Source: Devosia sp. 66-22
Lineage (GTDB): Bacteria > Pseudomonadota > Alphaproteobacteria > Rhizobiales > Devosiaceae
Length of the DNA: 64,000 nt
Assembly (NCBI GenBank): GCA_001899065.1
Contig: MKUZ01000019.1
Coordinates: forward strand, 1 to 64,000
Direction: 5' to 3'
Part shown: piece after piece, positions 32,166-41,526 of the stretch
Position numbering within the stretch: the first letter of the stretch is position 1
Layout of the letters: each line of letters opens with the position of its first letter
Notes under the pieces: model-generated
Told to the model about the DNA's origin: nothing
Seen by the model: the letters and a program-made list of their open reading frames with translations, nothing else
The model's database searches: none
Made by a program: the position numbers and the translations under genes

Positions 32166-32672
32166 ATGAGCCAGAACGTCGTCACAGTCCCGCCGGGCGC
32201 CGACTACTTCACCATCGAGCGATCGTTCGCGGCGCCCAGGACGCTGGCGTGGAAGTGCTACACCCAGCCACAGCATCTCGCGCGGTTCTGGGGACCACGC
32301 GACGCCCGAACCAGCGCAACCGTCGACCTCCGGGTCGGCGGCCTCTGGCGGACGGTCTGGACGTATGACAGCGGCCAGACCTACGGCTACAGCAGCGTGT
32401 ATCTCGAGCTGATCGAGCCCGAGCGCATCCACTACCGCGATGCACCGGGCGACTGGACCGGTGGGCTCGACGGCCTGCCACCGGCGGAACTGGTCTCGAC
32501 TATCACGCTCACGGAACACGATGCCCGCACGACCGTTCATGCGCACATCAAGGCAGCGTCGATCATGCTGCGCGACGAGACGGTGGCGCGCGGCTTCGCC
32601 GGCATGGTCAGCCTGGGCAATGATCGCCTGACCGAGTACCTCGCAACCCTCATGCAGGAAGGAGCCGCGTGA
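32166..32672 (+). CDS. SRPBCC-domain protein
   Basis: The 168-residue protein is the third SRPBCC member here: TIERSFAAPRTLAWKCYTQP, HLARFWGPRDART, VGGLWRTVW, then RIHYRDAP and a C-terminal LGNDRLTEYLATLMQ helix. It starts 1 base after the hydrolase stop. The ATG follows a weak ribosome site, so translation is likely coupled. Like its neighbours it should bind a hydrophobic ligand, with no known partner. Confidence 0.85.
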   Translation: MSQNVVTVPPGADYFTIERSFAAPRTLAWKCYTQPQHLARFWGPRDARTSATVDLRVGGLWRTVWTYDSGQTYGYSSVYLELIEPERIHYRDAPGDWTGGLDGLPPAELVSTITLTEHDARTTVHAHIKAASIMLRDETVARGFAGMVSLGNDRLTEYLATLMQEGAA

Positions 32673-33466
32673 TGCCCTTCGTGACTTCAAAGGACGGAAC
32701 GCAGATCGGCTACAGCGTGGCCGGATCGGGTCCGGCCATCATCCTCGTGGATGGCGCCATGTGCTGGCGCGAGATGGGACCGGCAACGCCGCTCGCCGCA
32801 GAGCTCAAGGACCGGTTCACAGTCTATACCTATGACCGCCGCGGCCGGGGTGAGAGCGGCAACACCAAGCCCTATGCGACGGCAAGGGAGGTCGAGGACC
32901 TCGTGGCGCTGGTCGGCGTCGCAGGCGGATCGGTCGCGCTCTACGCGATCTCGTCCGGCGTGATCCTTGCCCTCGAAGCAGCGAATGCCGTCCCTGGCAT
33001 TACGGGAATGGTGCTCTACGAGGCGCCGATCTTCACCGACGGCACACGCAGGCCGGTGCCCTCGGATTACGTCCAGCACATGGACCAGCTCGTGGCGACG
33101 GGCGACAATGCCGGAGCCGTGAAGTACTTCATGGACAAAGGCATCGGCGTGCCCTGGTACGTGCTGCTGATGATGCAGGTATTCGGCATGTTCCGGAAGA
33201 TGGCGCCGGTTGGCCCTACCCTCCCCTACGACACGGCATTCGTCGCGCCGTTGTGGACCTACAAGCCGATCCCCGCCAATCGTTGGCCGAACGTCACGAT
33301 GCCAGTGCTCACCATGGGCGGCAGCAAGTCGGACACCTGGATGCAGAATGCACAGAAGGCCATCGCGGCCAATCTGCCCAACGCGCAGCACAAGACCCTT
33401 GCCGGCCAGAACCACATGGTCGCGGCGACAGCAATTGCACCGGCGATCAAGGAGTTCCTGACGTGA
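32672..33466 (+). CDS. Alpha/beta hydrolase
   Basis: The 264-residue protein has the alpha/beta hydrolase order: IILVDGAMCWREMGP (oxyanion loop, replacing the usual HG), VYTYDRRGRGESG, nucleophile region LYAISSGVILAL, then VLTMGGSKSDTWM and a LAGQNHMVA end with the catalytic His. The elbow reads ISSG instead of the usual GxSxG, which is unusual. No signal peptide is present. ATG 32672 is used behind AAGGAG. It overlaps the preceding gene by one base. Confidence 0.8.
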   Translation: MPFVTSKDGTQIGYSVAGSGPAIILVDGAMCWREMGPATPLAAELKDRFTVYTYDRRGRGESGNTKPYATAREVEDLVALVGVAGGSVALYAISSGVILALEAANAVPGITGMVLYEAPIFTDGTRRPVPSDYVQHMDQLVATGDNAGAVKYFMDKGIGVPWYVLLMMQVFGMFRKMAPVGPTLPYDTAFVAPLWTYKPIPANRWPNVTMPVLTMGGSKSDTWMQNAQKAIAANLPNAQHKTLAGQNHMVAATAIAPAIKEFLT

Positions 33467-33927
33467 GCGCGATCAAGCAGACGTTCAAGGCGGAACTGTT
33501 CAAGGGCGATGGCGACACTGCCGGGTTCGTGATCCCGGACACGGTGGTCGAGGCCTTCGGTCAGGGCAAGAAGCCCAAGGTGACGGTCACGCTCAACAGC
33601 ACCTTCAGCTACCCCAACACCGTCGCCGTGATGGGCGGCAGGTACATGATCGGCGTCAGCAAGGAGCGGCGCAAGCTCGCCGGCGTCACGCCCGGCGAGA
33701 CGATCGAGGTGACGCTTGAGCTCGACACCGCGCCACGGGTGATGGAGGTGCCGCCAGACCTGCAGACGGCGCTCGCCAAGGACAAAGCGGCCAAGGCGTA
33801 CTTTGCGTCGCTCAGCTACTCCAACCAGCGGCGGCACATCGACAACATCAACGGCGCCAAGACGGACGAGACGCGGGCGCGACGGATCGAGAAATCCGTC
33901 GCACTGTTCCATGAGGGCAAGAACTAG
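33463..33927 (+). CDS. DUF1905 / YdeI-OmpD-associated-domain protein
   Basis: The 154-residue protein has an N-terminal DUF1905 beta domain (FKAELFKGDGDTAGFVIPD, VTVTLNSTFSYPNTVAVMGGRYMIGVSKERR). A C-terminal YdeI-type helical part follows: DLQTALAKDKAAKAYFASLS, then NQRRHIDNINGAKTDETRARRIEK. The latter family is linked to bacteriocin protection in Salmonella, but the function is not settled. The GTG start overlaps the hydrolase stop by 4 bases. It ends the ArsR operon and overlaps the end of the chemoreceptor remnant on the other strand. Confidence 0.85.
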   Translation: MSAIKQTFKAELFKGDGDTAGFVIPDTVVEAFGQGKKPKVTVTLNSTFSYPNTVAVMGGRYMIGVSKERRKLAGVTPGETIEVTLELDTAPRVMEVPPDLQTALAKDKAAKAYFASLSYSNQRRHIDNINGAKTDETRARRIEKSVALFHEGKN

Positions 33928-34274
33928 AACTCGGCCCAGTCGTCGGTCTTGATCGCGGCATTGCCCTGCGTGAGGTAGGTTCGCGCGGCGCTGGCGACCT
34001 TTCGCTGTGGCGCGGGCGTGGCGGGCCGCACCTGACGCCGCACGGGTTCTTCATCGACTACGAAGGTTTCGACGATCCGGTCGAGCTCGACCGCTTGGTT
34101 CTCGGTCTGCTCGATGGCCGCGTTGGTTTCCTCGACGAGCGCGGCATTGTGCTGGGTCATCTCGTCGACCTGCTTGACCGCGGTCGTGACCTCGATGATG
34201 GCGCCGGACTGCTCGTTGGTCGCCCGCGTAATCTCCTCGATGAGAATGCCATTCTCGCGGATGCCGTTGATGCC
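33924..34274 (-). pseudogene. 5'-truncated methyl-accepting chemotaxis protein
   Basis: The minus strand encodes only the C-terminal end of a chemoreceptor signalling domain. After GINGIRENGILIEEITRATN comes GAIIEVTTAVKQVDEMTQHN, ALVEETNAAIEQTENQAVEL and a tail ending KTDDWAEF. The rest of the receptor (ligand and membrane parts and most of the signalling hairpin) is missing. Upstream of about 34274 the frame no longer resembles a receptor and soon meets the stop of the GH31 gene. It therefore looks like a deletion remnant at the border of the stress island. Confidence 0.75.
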
Positions 34275-34315
34275 ACGGAGACCGTGGCGACACTTCGGGA
34301 AGTACCTAGGTGCCT

Positions 34316-36811
34316 CTACCGCACCTCGACGACGAGATTGCTGTCGAAGGGCGGCAGCGCAACCGCGACCGTGCTGCGCTCCTGCGAGAATGGAACGGCG
34401 TTTCCATCGATGCGCACTTCGGTAATCGGCGTGGCGCGTGTCCAGACGAGAGTCCTGGGAGCGAGGTCGCCCTGCTCGCGCGTCACCGTGAGGCGGCCGC
34501 CATCCACTGCGATGGCGAGATGGTCGTACGCGCCGCGCTGGTAGGCGGTGGAGATGCCGTCGTCGTCGTACCAGTCGAAGCTGTTGGCGGCGCTGCCGAA
34601 GACGCGGAGGACGCCGTCGGCCATGGGGACGATCCCACCGTCGCGGGCAAAGAGCGGAAGCTGCAGAAGATCGTCGGCATAGAGCGGGCGAGTGAGATAC
34701 TCGCCGCTCGAGATGAACACCGACTGCGCGCGCCAGTCGTACCAGTTGCCGGCCGGCAGATAGAGCCGCGCTTCGGTCGCACCAGCCCCGGCGACGCCGA
34801 CCGAAAGCAACTCGCTGCCGACCATCTTGATGTCGCCGGCGCCCTTCGCCTCGGCGTCGTCATAGTAGTAGTCGAGCGAGGGGAAGACGGGCTCGCCCTC
34901 GCGCCAGGCGCGGTGGGCGAGCGAGTAGTAGTAGGGCGCGAGCGCGTAGCGCAGCTCGATATTGGCGAGATTGCTCGGGACGTGGCCGATGCGATCGGGC
35001 GCCGTCTCCTTGCAGTTGCAGAGGTTCTCCGTATGCGGGCGCACGGGCACCTCGAACATGGCGCTGTAGGCGAACCACTGGGTGTAGAGCTCGTCGGTCA
35101 GATCGGCATGCGTGCCCGGATAGATGCCCATGGCGCTGCGGTGGAAGCCACCGACATCGGAGCCGTAATAGTCGATGCCCGACCACATCATGTGCTGCTG
35201 CTGCGGCATCTGCTCGCGCAGCGACTTGAAGTCGCCGCCGGTGTCGGCCGACCACATGGCGCCGCCCAGCGCCTGCAGGCCCATACCGCCCGAGCGCGAC
35301 ATGATGAAGGGCCGCCTGTCGGGCGCATTGCGCCGGTAGCCGTCATAGATCGACTGCGCCCAGAGCACATTGTAGCTGTTGCGCACCTGAGCGTCGGCGA
35401 GATCGTCGGGGCTGTAGCGGAACCCGGGATTGACCATCTCGGGCTCGCCCAGATCGGTCCAGTGGCCGGCGACACCCATGTCGATCAGCGGCTGGCGCCT
35501 GAGGTCGTGCCATGCCGCGGCGGCATCCGTCGCAAGCCAGTCGACCATGCCGCCCCTGCCCCACCAATTGCCTGCCGGATTGGTGACGAGCGGCTGGCCC
35601 TTTGCGTCGTGCGCGAGACCGCGCAACGCCGTGAGCGTTTCGTATTCGGGGAGGCCCGAGGAGATGTAGCTCTCCTCGATCAGCATGAGGCTGATGCCGT
35701 CCCGCGCGTAGGCGGCGATCTTGCCCTGTGGATCGGGGAAGCGCTCGCGGTCCCAGCTCAGGCTGCCCATGCGGCTTTGCGACGAGTTCTCGCGGATGCC
35801 GCCGAACCAGTAGAGGTCGAGCACGGCACCCGAGAGCGGGAAGCCGGCGGCCCTCAGGCTGTCGATCTTGCCATCAAGCTCGGCCCAGTTCTCGAAGCCG
35901 TACTCCGAGAGCCAGAGGCCGAACATCGATTTGGGCGGCACCGGCGGATGGCCGCTCAGCGCCATGTACTTCCGGCGAATGTCGGCGAGGCTGTCGCCGG
36001 CGATGACGCGCACGCGCAGATCGCCGCCCTTGACACGCAATTGGGCGGGTGTCGCCGTAAAATCCCATTCCTGCGGATAGCGGTTGTCGAGGATCAGCGC
36101 GAAGGGGTGACCGGGCAGGTCGAAATAGGCGATGGGGAAGAGCGTGTTGCCATTGGCCCCGCCATTGAAGCCGACCATCATGTTGGTGCCTTCGCGCAGG
36201 ACACCGTTGCGCTCGGCCTTCGGGCTCTCCTGCACCTGAAACTGCTGGCCGAGGCCGACGATATGGGTCGCCTCGGTCTCGAGCACGATCGATTTGGCGG
36301 GATCGCCGATGGCGGGCTCGCACAGGCGGAACAGGGTCACCTCGCGCGAGACGGAGAGGCAGCCGCCGTCGAGCGCGGTGGTGAAGCTCGTATCCGCGGT
36401 CTCGGCCGGCAGGTGAGTGAGCCAGGTCTGCGCCGTGAAGGGCACGGAGTCGGTCGCGTGATCGGGGCCGGTGACCGTGATGGTCAGCAGGTCGCCCTCG
36501 CGCGTCTCGATGCCGAAGGCGCCACCGCCGGAAGAGGCAAGCGCGACCAGCCGCTCGAGCCACGCGGCGCGCAGATCGTCGGTCAGCAGCGCTTCGGCGA
36601 GGGCCGAACGGAACGCCGCCTCGTCGGCGAAGGTCTTGTTGCGGAGGGTCTTGAGGCTGTCGCTAAGCTCGGGCGGGAGCTCGGAGCGCAAGGCGAAGAG
36701 CTGCGCTCCGGTCAGTTCATAGCCACCTGCCGTATCCAGCCAGGTGGTCGCGGCGCGCGCCGGGGCGGCCGCGAGGAGAATGGCGACGAGCAGAAACTTG
36801 ATCCACTGCAT
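34316..36811 (-). CDS. Exported glycoside hydrolase family 31 enzyme
   Basis: The 831-residue enzyme has a signal peptide (MQWIKFLLVAILLAAAPARA). An N-terminal beta domain and a GH31 barrel follow: MFGLWLSEYGFENWAELDGK, the nucleophile region HWTDLGEPEMVN, MSRSGGMGLQALGG, and SADTGGDFKSL with the acid/base Asp. A C-terminal beta domain follows. It should cleave alpha-glucosides or related alpha-glycosides in the periplasm. ATG 36811 is chosen behind GGAGG, 6 bases before; two earlier in-frame ATGs overlap the thrS stop. It follows thrS on the same strand. Confidence 0.85.
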   Translation of the reverse strand: MQWIKFLLVAILLAAAPARAATTWLDTAGGYELTGAQLFALRSELPPELSDSLKTLRNKTFADEAAFRSALAEALLTDDLRAAWLERLVALASSGGGAFGIETREGDLLTITVTGPDHATDSVPFTAQTWLTHLPAETADTSFTTALDGGCLSVSREVTLFRLCEPAIGDPAKSIVLETEATHIVGLGQQFQVQESPKAERNGVLREGTNMMVGFNGGANGNTLFPIAYFDLPGHPFALILDNRYPQEWDFTATPAQLRVKGGDLRVRVIAGDSLADIRRKYMALSGHPPVPPKSMFGLWLSEYGFENWAELDGKIDSLRAAGFPLSGAVLDLYWFGGIRENSSQSRMGSLSWDRERFPDPQGKIAAYARDGISLMLIEESYISSGLPEYETLTALRGLAHDAKGQPLVTNPAGNWWGRGGMVDWLATDAAAAWHDLRRQPLIDMGVAGHWTDLGEPEMVNPGFRYSPDDLADAQVRNSYNVLWAQSIYDGYRRNAPDRRPFIMSRSGGMGLQALGGAMWSADTGGDFKSLREQMPQQQHMMWSGIDYYGSDVGGFHRSAMGIYPGTHADLTDELYTQWFAYSAMFEVPVRPHTENLCNCKETAPDRIGHVPSNLANIELRYALAPYYYSLAHRAWREGEPVFPSLDYYYDDAEAKGAGDIKMVGSELLSVGVAGAGATEARLYLPAGNWYDWRAQSVFISSGEYLTRPLYADDLLQLPLFARDGGIVPMADGVLRVFGSAANSFDWYDDDGISTAYQRGAYDHLAIAVDGGRLTVTREQGDLAPRTLVWTRATPITEVRIDGNAVPFSQERSTVAVALPPFDSNLVVEVR

Positions 36812-36828
36812 CGCCATCCTCCGCTGTG

Positions 36829-38811
36829 TCATGCCGCGAGGCTCGCGGCGCGGCGCTTGATGTCGGGCGGGGTCACCTCGCCCATCAGCTCGACGATGGC
36901 GTCCATTGCCGGCACCACCTTTTGGCCCTCGGTGCCGAGGCGACGGACGGAGACGGTTCCTTCCTCGGCCTCGCGCTTGCCGACCACGAGCATCACCGGC
37001 ACCTTCTGCGTCGAGTGCTCGCGCACCTTGTAGTTGATCTTCTCGTTGCGCACATCGAGCTCGGCCCTGATGCCGGCATCGGTGAGCTGCTTGACGAGCT
37101 TTTGCGCATAGTCGTCGGCATCCGACACGATGGTCGCGACGACCACCTGCACCGGCGAGAGCCACATGGGCATCTTGCCCGCATAGTTCTCGATCATCAT
37201 GCCGATGAAGCGTTCGAGCGAGCCGAGGATCGCGCGATGCAGCATCACCGCGTATTTGCGCGAGCCGTCCTCGGCCACATAGGTGGCGTCGAGGCGCTCC
37301 GGCAGCACGTAGTCGAGCTGCAGCGTTCCCACCTGCCAGGAGCGGCCGATGGCGTCCTTGAGATGGAACTCGAGCTTGGGCGCATAGAAGGCGCCCTCCC
37401 CTTCGGCGATGACGAAGTCGTAGCCGGTGGCGCGCAGGGCGTCGCCCAGCGCCTTCTCGGCCGCGTCCCAGCGCTCGATGGTGCCGCCGAACTTTTCCGG
37501 CCGCGTCGCGAGCTTGATGACGACGTTCTCGAAACCCATGTCGCCGTACACGCTGTAGAGCAGGTGCACGAAACGCTCGGTCTCGGACTGGATCTGCTCC
37601 TCGGTGCAGAAGATATGGGCGTCGTCCTGCGTCATCTGGCGGACGCGCAGCAGGCCATGCAGCGCACCATGCGCCTCGTTGCGGTGACAGCAGCCGAACT
37701 CGGCGAGCCGCATCGGCAGGTCGCGATAGGACTTGGTGCCCTGGTTGAAGATCTGGATGTGGGCCGGGCAGTTCATGGGCTTGAGCGCCATGAGCTCCGC
37801 CTTGCCCGACAGCACCGGACCTTCTTCTTCGGTGCCGGGCACCTCGTCGGGCACCACGAACATGTTCTCGCGGTACTTGCCCCAGTGGCCGGAGGCCTCC
37901 CAGAACTTGGACGACATCAGCTGCGGCGTCTTCACCTCGGTGTAACCGTTCGCATTCACCCGGCGGCGGATGTACTCCTCCATCTGGTTGTAGATGGTGA
38001 AGCCCTTGGGGTGCCAGAACACCGAGCCCTGCGCTTCGTCCTGCAGATGGAACAGGTCGAGCTCGCGGCCGAGCTTGCGATGGTCGCGCTTTTCGGCCTC
38101 CTCGATCATCACGAGGTACTCATCGAGTTCCTTCTGCGTGGCGAACGCCGTTCCATAGAGCCGCGACAGCACCGGATTGTTGCTGTCGCCGCGCCAGTAG
38201 GCACCCGCCACCTTGGTGAGCTTGAACGCCGTGCCGACGTCCTTGGTGGTGCGCATATGCGGGCCGCGGCAGAGGTCGAACCACTGGCCCTGCTTGTAGA
38301 TCTTGATCGACTGATCGGCGGGAATGGCGTCGACCAGCTCGACCTTGAACTGCTCGCCCTTGGCCGCGAAGACGCGCTTGGCTTCGTCGCGCGACCACAC
38401 TTCCTTGGTGAAGGCGGCGCCGCGGTCGATGATCTCCTTCATCTTCGTTTCGATGACCGGGAAGTCGTCCTCGCTGAACGGCGTGTCGCGTTTGAAGTCG
38501 TAGTAGAAGCCGTTCTCGATCACCGGGCCGATGGTCACCTGCGTGCCGGGCCACAGCTCCTGCACCGCCTCGGCGAGGACGTGCGCGGCGTCGTGGCGGA
38601 TCAGGCCGAGGCCGTCCACGGAATCACGCATGACGAATTCGATCGCGCCGTCGCCCTCGAGCGGGTCGCTGAGGTCCGCGAGGACCCCGTTCCACTTCAT
38701 GGCGACGGTCTTCTTGGCGAGGCTCACGGAGATGCCTTCGACCACGGTGGTCCCGGTGGTGCCACGCGCATAGTCGCGTACTGCACCGTCGGGGAACGTC
38801 ACCTTGATCAT
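36829..38811 (-). CDS. thrS: Threonyl-tRNA synthetase
   Basis: The 660-residue class II synthetase has a TGS domain ([19 protein letters not shown]), the editing domain with [11 protein letters not shown] and IENGFYYDF, and the catalytic domain with [13 protein letters not shown]. That domain also has the [12 protein letters not shown] and [11 protein letters not shown] segments. The C-terminal anticodon-binding domain ([31 protein letters not shown]) is complete. It charges tRNA-Thr, such as the TGT species at 15223. ATG 38811 follows AGGAG; the longer frame upstream lacks a ribosome site. Confidence 0.97.
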   Translation of the reverse strand: MIKVTFPDGAVRDYARGTTGTTVVEGISVSLAKKTVAMKWNGVLADLSDPLEGDGAIEFVMRDSVDGLGLIRHDAAHVLAEAVQELWPGTQVTIGPVIENGFYYDFKRDTPFSEDDFPVIETKMKEIIDRGAAFTKEVWSRDEAKRVFAAKGEQFKVELVDAIPADQSIKIYKQGQWFDLCRGPHMRTTKDVGTAFKLTKVAGAYWRGDSNNPVLSRLYGTAFATQKELDEYLVMIEEAEKRDHRKLGRELDLFHLQDEAQGSVFWHPKGFTIYNQMEEYIRRRVNANGYTEVKTPQLMSSKFWEASGHWGKYRENMFVVPDEVPGTEEEGPVLSGKAELMALKPMNCPAHIQIFNQGTKSYRDLPMRLAEFGCCHRNEAHGALHGLLRVRQMTQDDAHIFCTEEQIQSETERFVHLLYSVYGDMGFENVVIKLATRPEKFGGTIERWDAAEKALGDALRATGYDFVIAEGEGAFYAPKLEFHLKDAIGRSWQVGTLQLDYVLPERLDATYVAEDGSRKYAVMLHRAILGSLERFIGMMIENYAGKMPMWLSPVQVVVATIVSDADDYAQKLVKQLTDAGIRAELDVRNEKINYKVREHSTQKVPVMLVVGKREAEEGTVSVRRLGTEGQKVVPAMDAIVELMGEVTPPDIKRRAASLAA

Positions 38812-38934
38812 TTGGTATCTCCTGTCGAGCCGCCGGAATGGCGGGGTTCGGGCTCTTATCACGGGCATTTGGGCGGGGAAACCGGGCAGCGCGAAGCTTC
38901 GCGCGACCCCGAGACGCCAAGGGGCACAAGCGGC

Positions 38935-39261
38935 TCAGTGGCTGTGGACCTCGCCTGGGATGGCGCGCCAGTTGCCGTAGCGCCAGGGGGCGTACCAGTG
39001 GGCGGTGGCGGGAACGGCCCGGGGGACGGGGTCGTAGCCATGGGTGCCGCCGGGGCGGCAGCGCCAGATACGGGCGGCGCCCATCCAGCCGCCGGGCCAG
39101 AAGCCGTGCTGCCAGATGGCGTCGCGCGTGAACTCGCTGCAACTGGGGGCGTGGCGGCAGCTGCGGCCCATGAACATGCTGAGCGAGTAGCGATACCCCT
39201 GGATCAGGACGTATGCGGTGAGTTTGAAGGGGAAGTCGACGATGCGCCAGAAATTGCTCAT
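38935..39261 (-). CDS. yidD: YidD membrane-insertion efficiency factor
   Basis: The 108-residue protein shows the YidD pattern: IDFPFKLTAYVLIQGYRYSLS, the cysteine segment GRSCRHAPSCSEFTRDAIWQ, and a HGFWPGGWMGAARIWRCRPGG segment followed by GYDPVP. It is thought to assist insertion of membrane proteins together with YidC. ATG 39261 overlaps the stop of the preceding gene (ATGA). The frame extends further upstream on the same strand but without any family match. Confidence 0.9.
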   Translation of the reverse strand: MSNFWRIVDFPFKLTAYVLIQGYRYSLSMFMGRSCRHAPSCSEFTRDAIWQHGFWPGGWMGAARIWRCRPGGTHGYDPVPRAVPATAHWYAPWRYGNWRAIPGEVHSH

Positions 39262-39680
39262 GGCCCCCACCAGGTGATGGGGGGGCCTACCTGAAATGGC
39301 AGGCGCGCGTGCGACACGGAGATCAGCCCGCCATCGGGATGGCCGGCGAGCAGGAACTCGCTGTCCGTCCCCCTGCCCTCGACATGCGCAACCGCCTCGA
39401 CCAGCGGCAGAATGGGCTCGTCGGTGCTGGAATTGACGTGGAAGTAGGCGCGCAGCACCGTGTTGGCGTGCGACGGGCCCCGACCCCGGCTGGCGATGAA
39501 GGCGACGTCCGCTATGTTGGCCGGCCGGGCGGGAGCGGCGGCCTCGGTCTTTCCAATGCGCAGCAATGCCGCCATCCCGTCGGGCGCGCGTTCGCGGTCC
39601 CAGTCGCGCAGGCGGATGTCGGCGGGACGGCGCTCGAGGAAGGCGAGCACCGGCGCGGGATCGCGATGGCGGAACCGCAT
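39258..39680 (-). CDS. Conserved protein of unknown function in the Fe-S/yidD operon
   Basis: The 140-residue protein begins MRFRHRDPAPVLAFLERRPA. It contains IADVAFIASRGRGPSHANTV and HVNSSTDEPILPLVEAVA, then a GPPITWWGP end. No family is recognised. It is coupled on both sides by 4-base overlaps, to the NifU-like gene before it and yidD after it. A role in the same cellular process (cofactor or membrane protein assembly) is only a guess. No cysteine motif or signal peptide is seen. Confidence 0.6.
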   Translation of the reverse strand: MRFRHRDPAPVLAFLERRPADIRLRDWDRERAPDGMAALLRIGKTEAAAPARPANIADVAFIASRGRGPSHANTVLRAYFHVNSSTDEPILPLVEAVAHVEGRGTDSEFLLAGHPDGGLISVSHARLPFQVGPPITWWGP

Positions 39681-40114
39681 CAGCGCGCCGGCTCGAGCTT
39701 GTCGAGGGCGTCGGCGACGGCGTCGAAGACGAGGAGCGTCGAGGTGTGGCGCGGAGCGTAGTCGCGGACGGGCTCGAGGTAAGCGAGATCGGCCCAGCGG
39801 CCGGCCGGCGGCGCGCCATTGGCCTTGAGCATGGCGGTCATCGCCTCGCGCAGGGCGCGAAACTCGGCGACCGGCGTGCCGACGATGTTGGTGGCGACAA
39901 TGGCCGCCGAGGTCTGGCCCAGGGCGCAGGCGGAAATCTTGTGGCCGTAGCCAATGATGGCGCCGCCGGAGACCGCAATATCCACCTCGATGGACGAGCC
40001 GCAGACACGGCTGACCTTGCGCGCCGTGGCGTCGGGCGACGCCAGGCGGCCGGGAATGGGCTGGTTTGCTGCGATCTCGAGGATCCTCTGGGAATAAAGA
40101 TCGCTCAGTTCCAT
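39680..40114 (-). CDS. NifU-like iron-sulfur cluster assembly scaffold protein
   Basis: The 144-residue protein matches the NifU N-terminal/IscU fold. Ligand cysteines are seen in KVSRVCGSSIEVD and KISACALGQTSAAIV; a third Cys is not present, but the C-terminal YAPRHTSTLLVFDAVADAL matches the family. It would hold a nascent Fe-S cluster. ATG 40114 is chosen; an ATG at 40129 gives five more residues. Divergent pairing with folE is common in alphaproteobacteria. Confidence 0.8.
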   Translation of the reverse strand: MELSDLYSQRILEIAANQPIPGRLASPDATARKVSRVCGSSIEVDIAVSGGAIIGYGHKISACALGQTSAAIVATNIVGTPVAEFRALREAMTAMLKANGAPPAGRWADLAYLEPVRDYAPRHTSTLLVFDAVADALDKLEPAR

Positions 40115-40270
40115 TACAGTCACACGCATGTTTCTTGAGGCGGGGAAACCCTGACAGATATAGTCACAGCGTGGGCGTATGTCAGTGCGGTGCCGCTGAC
40201 GCTTTCGGTTCGCCCGGGAACTTTTGGCAGCATTCACCGTCTAAAGTCATAGCTCCACAAGGAAAACCAG

Positions 40271-40894
40271 ATGGACGCCAGCGCCAAGCTCAACGTCGCC
40301 AAGTCTTTGCCCAAAAAGCCATTTGCCCGTCCGAGCCGTGAAGAAGCGGAAGCCGCCGTGCGCACGCTGATCGCCTGGGCCGGCGACGATCCAACCCGTG
40401 AGGGCCTGCTCGACACGCCGCGCCGGGTCACCAAGGCGTATGGCGAGTTCTTTTCCGGCTACGACGACGATCCGGGCACGATCCTGAGCACGACGTTCAA
40501 GGAAGCGGGCGGCTATGACGACATCGTGCTCGTCAAGGACATCCCCTTCTCGTCGCACTGCGAGCATCACATGGTGCCGTTCGTGGGCAAGGCGCACATC
40601 GCCTATCTGCCGCATGACGGGATCGTGGGCATCTCCAAGCTCGCCCGGCTGGTGGAGGCGTTCTCGCGCCGGCTGCAGGTGCAGGAAGTGCTGACGGCGC
40701 AGATCATCGACGCCGTCAACGAGCACCTCAATCCACGCGGCGCGGCCGTACTGCTCGAAGCCGAGCACATGTGCATGTCGATGCGCGGCGTCCGCGCGCA
40801 TGGCGCAACGACCGTGACGCAGCGCTTTAGCGGTGTGTTCGCCGAAGAGAAGTCCGAGCAGGACCGCTTCTTCGAGATGATCCGGCGGCGCTAG
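40271..40894 (+). CDS. folE: GTP cyclohydrolase I
   Basis: The 207-residue enzyme converts GTP to dihydroneopterin triphosphate, the first step of folate synthesis. Zinc ligands are in [11 protein letters not shown] and [17 protein letters not shown]. The N-terminal helices ([22 protein letters not shown]) and the [20 protein letters not shown] segment match type I FolE. It starts at ATG 40271 behind ACAAGG, and its promoter should lie in the 156-base gap shared with the divergent Fe-S gene. Confidence 0.97.
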   Translation: MDASAKLNVAKSLPKKPFARPSREEAEAAVRTLIAWAGDDPTREGLLDTPRRVTKAYGEFFSGYDDDPGTILSTTFKEAGGYDDIVLVKDIPFSSHCEHHMVPFVGKAHIAYLPHDGIVGISKLARLVEAFSRRLQVQEVLTAQIIDAVNEHLNPRGAAVLLEAEHMCMSMRGVRAHGATTVTQRFSGVFAEEKSEQDRFFEMIRRR

Positions 40895-40921
40895 GTGTCG
40901 TCAGCCAGGAGGGTGGTCTGA

Positions 40922-41011
40922 ATGAAGCCGTCCGGCTCTGCCACCGCGCTGTTGCCGGAAGGATGCAGGTTGTCCGATCCGTTCAAGACCTATCCCGAGG
41001 ATGGGAGCTAG
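40922..41011 (+). CDS. Possible short ORF (29 aa) upstream of the VOC gene
   Basis: A small frame starts at ATG 40922 behind GGAGGG with good spacing and ends at TAG 41009-41011. The product begins MKPSGSATALLPEGC, with no known relative. Its stop is about 30 bases before the VOC start, so it could be a leader peptide or a chance frame. Only the ribosome site supports it. Confidence 0.3.
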   Translation: MKPSGSATALLPEGCRLSDPFKTYPEDGS

Positions 41012-41040
41012 CTTCGCTTCGTCAAGAAACGGAGCTTCTC

Positions 41041-41526
41041 ATGGACGTAACGGCAGCCTCGGTCACCTTCATCACCCCCAGCGTGTCGGCGGCGCGCGAC
41101 TTCTACGACCGCCACTTCGACACCTGGTGTCCGTTTGACAGCGGCTGGTACGTGCTCATCCGGCTTGGCCGCACTCCCGACGCCCCTGAGGTGGGGTTCA
41201 TGGAGCCGCGGCAGGGCGCGGACAGGTTTGGCGGTGGCGGCATGCTGAACCTGATCGTGGATGACGTGGATGGCTTGCACCATCGAATGTCACAGGCAGG
41301 CGAGAAGATCGTCATTCCGCTGGCTGACAATCCCTGGGGCGACCGTGGCTTTGGCGTCCTCGACCCCGCGGGTGTGGTGGTCTACTGCCACAAGGCAATT
41401 CCGCCCTCCGACGAGTTTCGTCAGTTCATCCAGAAAAGCCCGGCTGCGCAGCGAGGCGCACAAGTACGGGATCCCCGCGGAAGGACCCAGGAGGAGCGCC
41501 GAAATGGGCGCCGAACGAGCGGGTGA
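41041..41526 (+). CDS. VOC-family (glyoxalase/bleomycin-resistance-like) protein
   Basis: The 161-residue protein has a VOC fold: FITPSVSAARDFYDRHFDTW, then PEVGFMEPRQG, MLNLIVDDVDGLHHRM and DNPWGDRGFGVLDPAGVVVY. It would bind a metal and an antibiotic or aldehyde-type ligand. ATG 41041 follows GGAG. The last 35 residues, after IPPSDEFRQFIQ, do not resemble the family and are read antisense to the C-terminal end of the AraC frame. The stop has probably been lost and the gene has grown into its convergent neighbour. Confidence 0.8.
   Translation: MDVTAASVTFITPSVSAARDFYDRHFDTWCPFDSGWYVLIRLGRTPDAPEVGFMEPRQGADRFGGGGMLNLIVDDVDGLHHRMSQAGEKIVIPLADNPWGDRGFGVLDPAGVVVYCHKAIPPSDEFRQFIQKSPAAQRGAQVRDPRGRTQEERRNGRRTSG

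Noticed and set aside
33253-33462. N-terminal extension of the DUF1905/YdeI protein
   Set aside because: This part overlaps the hydrolase gene in another frame; GTG 33463 overlaps the hydrolase stop and begins the family homology.
34310-37033. 907-codon open frame on the plus strand
   Set aside because: It is the shadow of the GH31 gene, whose catalytic motifs and signal peptide are clear on the minus strand.
36826-39294. 822-codon open frame on the plus strand
   Set aside because: It is antisense to thrS and yidD, which have complete family motifs; the frame is open only because of high GC codon bias.
38935-39819. YidD fused to a large N-terminal extension
   Set aside because: The upstream part of the frame overlaps two coupled genes in another frame; YidD homology begins at ATG 39261.
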